A stretch of DNA of 64,000 nt from JBBQWZ01 sp038210135 (lineage in GTDB: Bacteria > Acidobacteriota > Terriglobia > Bryobacterales > Bryobacteraceae), in the NCBI GenBank assembly GCA_038210135.1, contig JBBQWZ010000003.1, positions 124,001 through 188,000 of the forward strand. The letters are read 5' to 3'. A program made the position numbers and the translations under genes. This document shows, one piece after another, positions 59,774 through 64,000 of this stretch (its first letter is position 1; every line of letters starts with the position of its first letter). The notes under the pieces are model-generated. The model had not been told where the DNA came from, did not search any database, and worked only from the letters and a program-made list of their open reading frames with translations.

Positions 59774-62158
59774 TCAATCGTTCCGCAGCGACCGCACCGG
59801 ATCCGCCACTGCCGCCCGCCATGCCGGACGCGCGCTCGCCACCACTCCGATCGCCAACAGGACTCCGCCGGCTGCGACAAACGCCACCGGATCCATCGCG
59901 CTGATCTCATACAGCAGCGTCGTCAGATATTGCCCCAGCAGCAAAGCCGCGCCCACGCTCACCACCAGCCCGACTGCTAACGGCACCATCGCGCCGCGCA
60001 AGATCTCGCCGACCACTCGCCCCGGAGTCGCCCCCAGCGCCACCCGGATTCCCACTTCCCGCATCCGCAGCGACGTCGTATACGCCACGATGCTGTACAC
60101 GCCGATCGACGTCAGCAGCAGCGCCAAGCCTCCCAACACGGAAAAGATCCACGCCGAGAATCGCGGCCTCCAAATCGAATTCGACACGATCTCTTCCATC
60201 GTCGCCATCTTCACGATTGGCTGATTTGGATCCACCGCCCAAATCTCTTTCCGGATCGCGTTCGCCACCTTCAGCGGATCGCCCGCCGTCCGCACCACGA
60301 TCGTCGAGAGAAACGCGCCGAACAGCATCTGTTGATACGGCCGGTAAATCTCCGCTTGCGCGGGTTGGTCGTACGACATCTGCGCCGCATCGCGGACCAC
60401 GCCCACTACCGTCAACGGCATCGTCGAGCCCGGCATGGTTTGCCCAATCGGATCCCGGTCCGGAAACGTCTGCCGCGCCATGTACTCGTTCAGGATAATC
60501 ACCCCCGGTGCTTGTGCCCCGTCCGCGTCCGTAAACACGCGGCCCTTCACAATTCCGATTCCCATCGCCAGGAAATAGTGAGGGCTGACGTTGCGCGTCA
60601 TCACCAGCAACGTCTTGCCGTCGCGCCCTTCCGACAGCGTGGTTGTGTTGGCGTTCGACAAAGGCAAGTTGTTCACGAACGCGACCGCCGTCAATCCCGG
60701 AACCTGTTCCAGCCGGTCCAGAATTTCCTTGTAATGCGCCATCTGCGCTGGTTTCGTTTCGTATTTACCCTTCGGCTTCTGCTCGATTTGCGTCCCCACC
60801 GGCACGCGCAAAGTCAGCACGTGATCCGCGTGAAAGCCATGATCGGCTTCCTGCAACTTCACCAGGCTCCGGATCATCAGGCCCGATCCCACCAGCAACA
60901 GAAACGCGAACGCGGCTTCAAACGCGATCAACAACGAAAAAAGTCTCGCCGAACGTTTTGAGCCGCTGGTTCCCTGCCCGCTCCGCAGCACCGCCTGTAA
61001 ATCCGTCTTCCGCGCCATCACTACCGGAGCCGCGCTGCACAGCACCGCCAGCACAATGCACAGCACCGCGTTGAAAGCGAGCACGCGCCCATTCAGGGAC
61101 ACCCGCTGCAGGTGCGGAATCAGTATCGGAAGCGCGGTCAGTTGATCCGACAGGAACTGCAAGACGAAATGCGCGAGTAGGATTCCAGCCGCGCTGCCGA
61201 ACGCCGCCAGCGTCAGGCTTTCGATCAGCAACTGGCGCATCACTTTCCACACGCCGGCGCCGAGTGACGCCCGGATCGCGATTTCGCGCTGCCGTTGCAC
61301 CGCCCGGCTCAGCAGCAGTCCGCCGACGTTTGCGCAGGCGATCAATAGCACTAGGCCCACAGCCGCCAGCACGAACAGCAGCGTCAATTCATAAGGACGT
61401 CCCGCGGTTTCCGTCCATTCGGAAACCTCGAGCTTCAAGTTTCCCTTCGCCACCGGATCCTCGCGTTCCCACTGCTTCGCTACGATTGCCGCCGCGCTCT
61501 GGATCCGCCCCAGCGCCAAGCCCGGCCGCATGCGCGCAATCATCTGGATCGCGTTGGTCGCCCCGGGCCGCACTCGCAGCGGACGCCACATCTCGATATC
61601 GGCCTGTGGAAACTGGAACTCCGGCGGCATCACACCGACGATCGTGCACGCCTCGTCCGAAATCGTAATCACCTTGCCCAATACGTTCCGATCCGCGCGG
61701 AACCGCCTTCGCCATGTCCGGTCGCTCAGCACCACCACGTTCGAAGAATCGTCGTCCGCTTCGACCAGCGTTCGGCCCATTTGCGCGCGGACGCCGAGCA
61801 TTGGAAACAACGCGCCCGACGTACGCACGGTTATTACCTGATCCGGATCGCCCACGCCGGTCAATTGCGACATGTCGCGATGAAATGGAACAACCGTCTC
61901 GAACAGATCCGCGCGCCGCCGCCATTCGAGCGATTCTTTGGCCTCATTGGAAAACACGGGCCGCTTGGAGCTGGTCCATCCGATCTTCACCAGCTGCTCG
62001 GGATCGCGGTACGGCAAGGGGCGCAGCAGCACCGCGTCGACAATGCTGAATACCGCCGTATTGACGCCAATACCCAACCCAAGAATCGCGATCACCGCCG
62101 TCGCGAATAAGGGGTTCCGCCGCAGCCAACGCAAAGCCCAAAGCAGGTCCTTCGTCAT
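59774..62158 (-). CDS. ABC transporter permease of the acidobacterial duplicated (ADOP) type
   Basis: The ATG at 62158 gives 794 residues; the upstream 67 codons are Arg-rich and not membrane-like. The N-terminus (DLLWALRWLRRNPLFATAVI) leads into a first membrane helix and a MacB-type periplasmic domain (about 45-250). FtsX-type permease domains lie near 290-400 and again near 680-780, with an internal repeat of the core (ANVGGLLLSRAVQRQREIAI and SLRMREVGIRVALGATPGRV). This is the ADOP family, expanded in Acidobacteria and often lacking an adjacent ATPase. No ATP-binding gene is adjacent here. The substrate and partner ATPase are unknown. Confidence 0.92.
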   Translation of the reverse strand: MTKDLLWALRWLRRNPLFATAVIAILGLGIGVNTAVFSIVDAVLLRPLPYRDPEQLVKIGWTSSKRPVFSNEAKESLEWRRRADLFETVVPFHRDMSQLTGVGDPDQVITVRTSGALFPMLGVRAQMGRTLVEADDDSSNVVVLSDRTWRRRFRADRNVLGKVITISDEACTIVGVMPPEFQFPQADIEMWRPLRVRPGATNAIQMIARMRPGLALGRIQSAAAIVAKQWEREDPVAKGNLKLEVSEWTETAGRPYELTLLFVLAAVGLVLLIACANVGGLLLSRAVQRQREIAIRASLGAGVWKVMRQLLIESLTLAAFGSAAGILLAHFVLQFLSDQLTALPILIPHLQRVSLNGRVLAFNAVLCIVLAVLCSAAPVVMARKTDLQAVLRSGQGTSGSKRSARLFSLLIAFEAAFAFLLLVGSGLMIRSLVKLQEADHGFHADHVLTLRVPVGTQIEQKPKGKYETKPAQMAHYKEILDRLEQVPGLTAVAFVNNLPLSNANTTTLSEGRDGKTLLVMTRNVSPHYFLAMGIGIVKGRVFTDADGAQAPGVIILNEYMARQTFPDRDPIGQTMPGSTMPLTVVGVVRDAAQMSYDQPAQAEIYRPYQQMLFGAFLSTIVVRTAGDPLKVANAIRKEIWAVDPNQPIVKMATMEEIVSNSIWRPRFSAWIFSVLGGLALLLTSIGVYSIVAYTTSLRMREVGIRVALGATPGRVVGEILRGAMVPLAVGLVVSVGAALLLGQYLTTLLYEISAMDPVAFVAAGGVLLAIGVVASARPAWRAAVADPVRSLRND

Positions 62159-62423
62159 CTCACGAATCAGCTTACACCCCGAGGCCGTAATTTCGGTGCT
62201 GCTCGGCCACCCAAATCCGCAAGAATCTCTGTAAAACGGCCTAAATCCAAATCGCCGGAAACAAATGCGACTGCTGCGTGACTCAACACGCGCTCCCCGG
62301 ATTTTTTTGACGAAGGTTTGCTCCTCCCGCGCCATCAAAAACCGCCCCGAATCCGCCACTCAATTCCAGTTTCAAACTGCCCCGCCGTGAGAACTTTCCC
62401 ATGCCCGAGCCACTACCATCACA

Positions 62424-64000
62424 ATGCTGGACGGATTCTTTTCGGCATCCATCGTCCCCCTCGCGCTCGTCCTCCTGCTCAGCGGACTCGACGACCTCTT
62501 CGTGGACCTGGTCTGGCTGGCCGCCTGGATCTCCGCCTCCGCCAACCGTTACCTCGCCCATCTCGCCAAAAGCGCGTCCCGCGTCGCAGCCGCCGCCAAC
62601 GACCCGCAAGCCTTCCCCACCGACGAGGAACTCAACGCCTCCCCTGCAAAGAAGATCGCCATTCTCGTCCCGCTCTGGCACGAACACGCCGTCATTCGCG
62701 GCATGCTCGAACACAATCTCGCCGCCGTCAACTATCCCGACTTCGACTTCTTCGCCGGCTGCTATATCAACGACGAACTCACCATCGCCGCCGTCCGCGC
62801 CGTCGAAGCTCGCGAACCTCGCGTCCACCTCTGCATCTGCCCCCACGACGGACCCACATCCAAGGCCGATTGCCTCAATTGGGCCTACCAGCGCCTGCTG
62901 ATCTGGGAGGAACAGAACGCCGAACATTTCGACGTCATCATGATGCACGACGCCGAGGACCTCATCCATCCCGAATCGCTCCGCTTCGTCAACCACTACG
63001 CGAATCGCGGCTTCGACATGGTGCAGATCCCCGTGCTCGCGCTCGCGACCCCCTTCCGCGAAGTGGTCCACGGACTCTACTGCGACGAATTCGCCGAATA
63101 TCAAACTCGCGATATGGCCGTCCGCGGCTACATGCGCGCCTTCATTCCATCGACCGGCGTCGGCACCGGAATCCGCCGTGAAGCTCTTGAAAAGCTCGCC
63201 GCCCGCGACTCCAACCGCCTCTTCACGCCCGAATCCCTGACCGAGGATTACGACATCGGGCTGCGCATCAAGGCCCTGCACTGCCTGCCCATCTGCGTCC
63301 CGGTGCGGAAATTCCATCAATCGTTCGTCGCCACTCGCGAATTTTTTCCGCGCAACTTCAAGGCCGCCCTCCGTCAGCGCACCCGCTGGGTCACTGGGAT
63401 CTGCCTGCAAACCTGGCAGACGCACGGCTGGAGCGGATCCCCCGCCGACGTCTATTGGCTCTGGCGCGATCGCAAAGGCCTATTCGGAAATCCCGTCGGC
63501 TTGTTCGCGAACCTGCTGTCGCTCTATGGCATCTTCCACTGGAATCTGACCGCCCAAATCTCCGCCTTCGACCGCGACCTTTTGTGGACCACCCTCGCTC
63601 TCCAACTCGTTCGCTTCGCCGTCCGCTTCCTCTGCGTACGCCGCCTCTACGGAACCGTCTTCGCCCTCGGCATCCCGATTCGCGCTTTCTTCGGAACTGT
63701 CCTCAACACCGCCGCCACTTTCAGCGCGATCCGTCGCTTCACTTGGGCGAACCTTCGCGGTGAGCCTCTGCGCTGGCTCAAGACCGAGCATGCCTTTCCG
63801 ACTCGTGCCGCCCTCGCCCGCCACAAACGCCGCCTCGGGGAAGTCCTCGCCGGAAGCGGCTTCGTGACTCAACTGGAGATCGACGCCGCTCTCGCCCGTC
63901 CCAACGATAGCCAACGCCTGGGCGAATTCCTCATGGGGGAAGGCCTGGTCAGCGAAGAGCAGTTGTACCAGGCTCTCTGCCTCCAGCACGGCCTGCCGCC
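62424..64000 (+). CDS. NfrB-like membrane glycosyltransferase fused to a GspE-N-like domain (truncated by window edge)
   Basis: The frame stays open for 525 codons to the window end. An N-terminal hydrophobic helix (IVPLALVLLLSGLDDLFVDL) precedes a family 2 glycosyltransferase core: the DxD-type HDAED (175-179), TEDYD (273-277) and the processive QxxRW motif (Gln318-Trp322, QRTRW). Two or three further membrane helices follow. Residues from about 465 on (GEVLAGSGFVTQLEIDAALA, GEFLMGEGLVSEEQLYQALC) match the GspE/PilB N-terminal domain. The layout is that of NfrB, the N4-adsorption or exopolysaccharide-type transferase. Since the stop is outside the window, the C-terminal domain may continue. 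It is divergent from the permease. Confidence 0.87.
   Translation, partial: MLDGFFSASIVPLALVLLLSGLDDLFVDLVWLAAWISASANRYLAHLAKSASRVAAAANDPQAFPTDEELNASPAKKIAILVPLWHEHAVIRGMLEHNLAAVNYPDFDFFAGCYINDELTIAAVRAVEAREPRVHLCICPHDGPTSKADCLNWAYQRLLIWEEQNAEHFDVIMMHDAEDLIHPESLRFVNHYANRGFDMVQIPVLALATPFREVVHGLYCDEFAEYQTRDMAVRGYMRAFIPSTGVGTGIRREALEKLAARDSNRLFTPESLTEDYDIGLRIKALHCLPICVPVRKFHQSFVATREFFPRNFKAALRQRTRWVTGICLQTWQTHGWSGSPADVYWLWRDRKGLFGNPVGLFANLLSLYGIFHWNLTAQISAFDRDLLWTTLALQLVRFAVRFLCVRRLYGTVFALGIPIRAFFGTVLNTAATFSAIRRFTWANLRGEPLRWLKTEHAFPTRAALARHKRRLGEVLAGSGFVTQLEIDAALARPNDSQRLGEFLMGEGLVSEEQLYQALCLQHGLP

Noticed and set aside
62283..63425. 380-codon minus-strand frame opposite the glycosyltransferase
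   Set aside because: The plus-strand frame has the DxD, TED and QxxRW motifs and stays open to the window end; this one has none.

Overview
The window is GC-rich, densely coded chromosomal DNA from an acidobacterium, most likely of the Bryobacterales ('Candidatus Solibacter'-like) group. The evidence is lineage-marker proteins: two VWFA-related acidobacterial-domain proteins (19419-21041, 55178-56209), an ABC permease of the acidobacterial duplicated orphan permease (ADOP) type (59774-62158), and a CHRD-repeat protein ending in the Solibacter-expanded C-terminal domain (31339-33426). No rRNA, tRNA, CRISPR array or complete insertion sequence was recognised.

Layout. 1-14308: a truncated S9-peptidase-like start, a periplasmic-sensor hybrid histidine kinase, small secreted and membrane proteins, an acyl-CoA dehydrogenase, a DinB-like protein, a large M14 peptidase, and a minus-strand set of penicillin acylase, PQQ-like propeller and an orphan TssA. 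14381-14882: a tandem-repeat array. 14883-18937: a tight four-gene operon (MmgE/PrpD, CaiB-type CoA-transferase, CitE-type lyase, MaoC hydratase) matching the gene set of bacterial itaconate degradation. 19099-23864: an orphan ribbon-helix-helix protein, a VWFA protein, a carboxylesterase and a cyclase-family hydrolase. 24437-28065: a cytochrome c and a coupled trio of secreted surface-type proteins. 28233-36218: citrate synthase, seryl-tRNA synthetase, the CHRD protein, and an ArsR-methyltransferase (SahR-like) regulator divergent from ahcY. 36505-38029: a scaffold-like Fe-S protein, a Nudix hydrolase and a membrane protein. 38239-49041: rplA-rplJ-rplL-rpoB-rpoC, without rplK or nusG upstream. 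49178-54039: a hypothetical membrane protein, an anchored methyltransferase, a PH-domain pair and a heme/copper-monooxygenase-like protein. 54079-56904: the moaDE fusion, a VWFA gene, hfq and suhB in one minus-strand operon. 57034-64000: small membrane proteins, a thioesterase, a MITE-like element, DAHP synthase, the ADOP permease and a truncated NfrB-like glycosyltransferase.

The most unusual signals are three. First, intergenic spaces carry a dense population of short hairpin repeats. Many copies fit one 20-nt architecture: a 4-bp clamp, a GA/GA internal loop, 2 bp and a GTAA or GTCA loop. The clamps change in compensatory fashion between copies, so structure appears to be conserved. Two different tandem arrays (40-bp and 45-bp units) are built on it. 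Second, RpoB carries an N-terminal insertion with eight cysteines arranged like a double zinc ribbon. Third, a 123-bp element with 19-bp perfect terminal inverted repeats contains a copy of the hairpin repeat. All functional statements are inferred from reading the sequence and from knowledge of the families; no database search was run.
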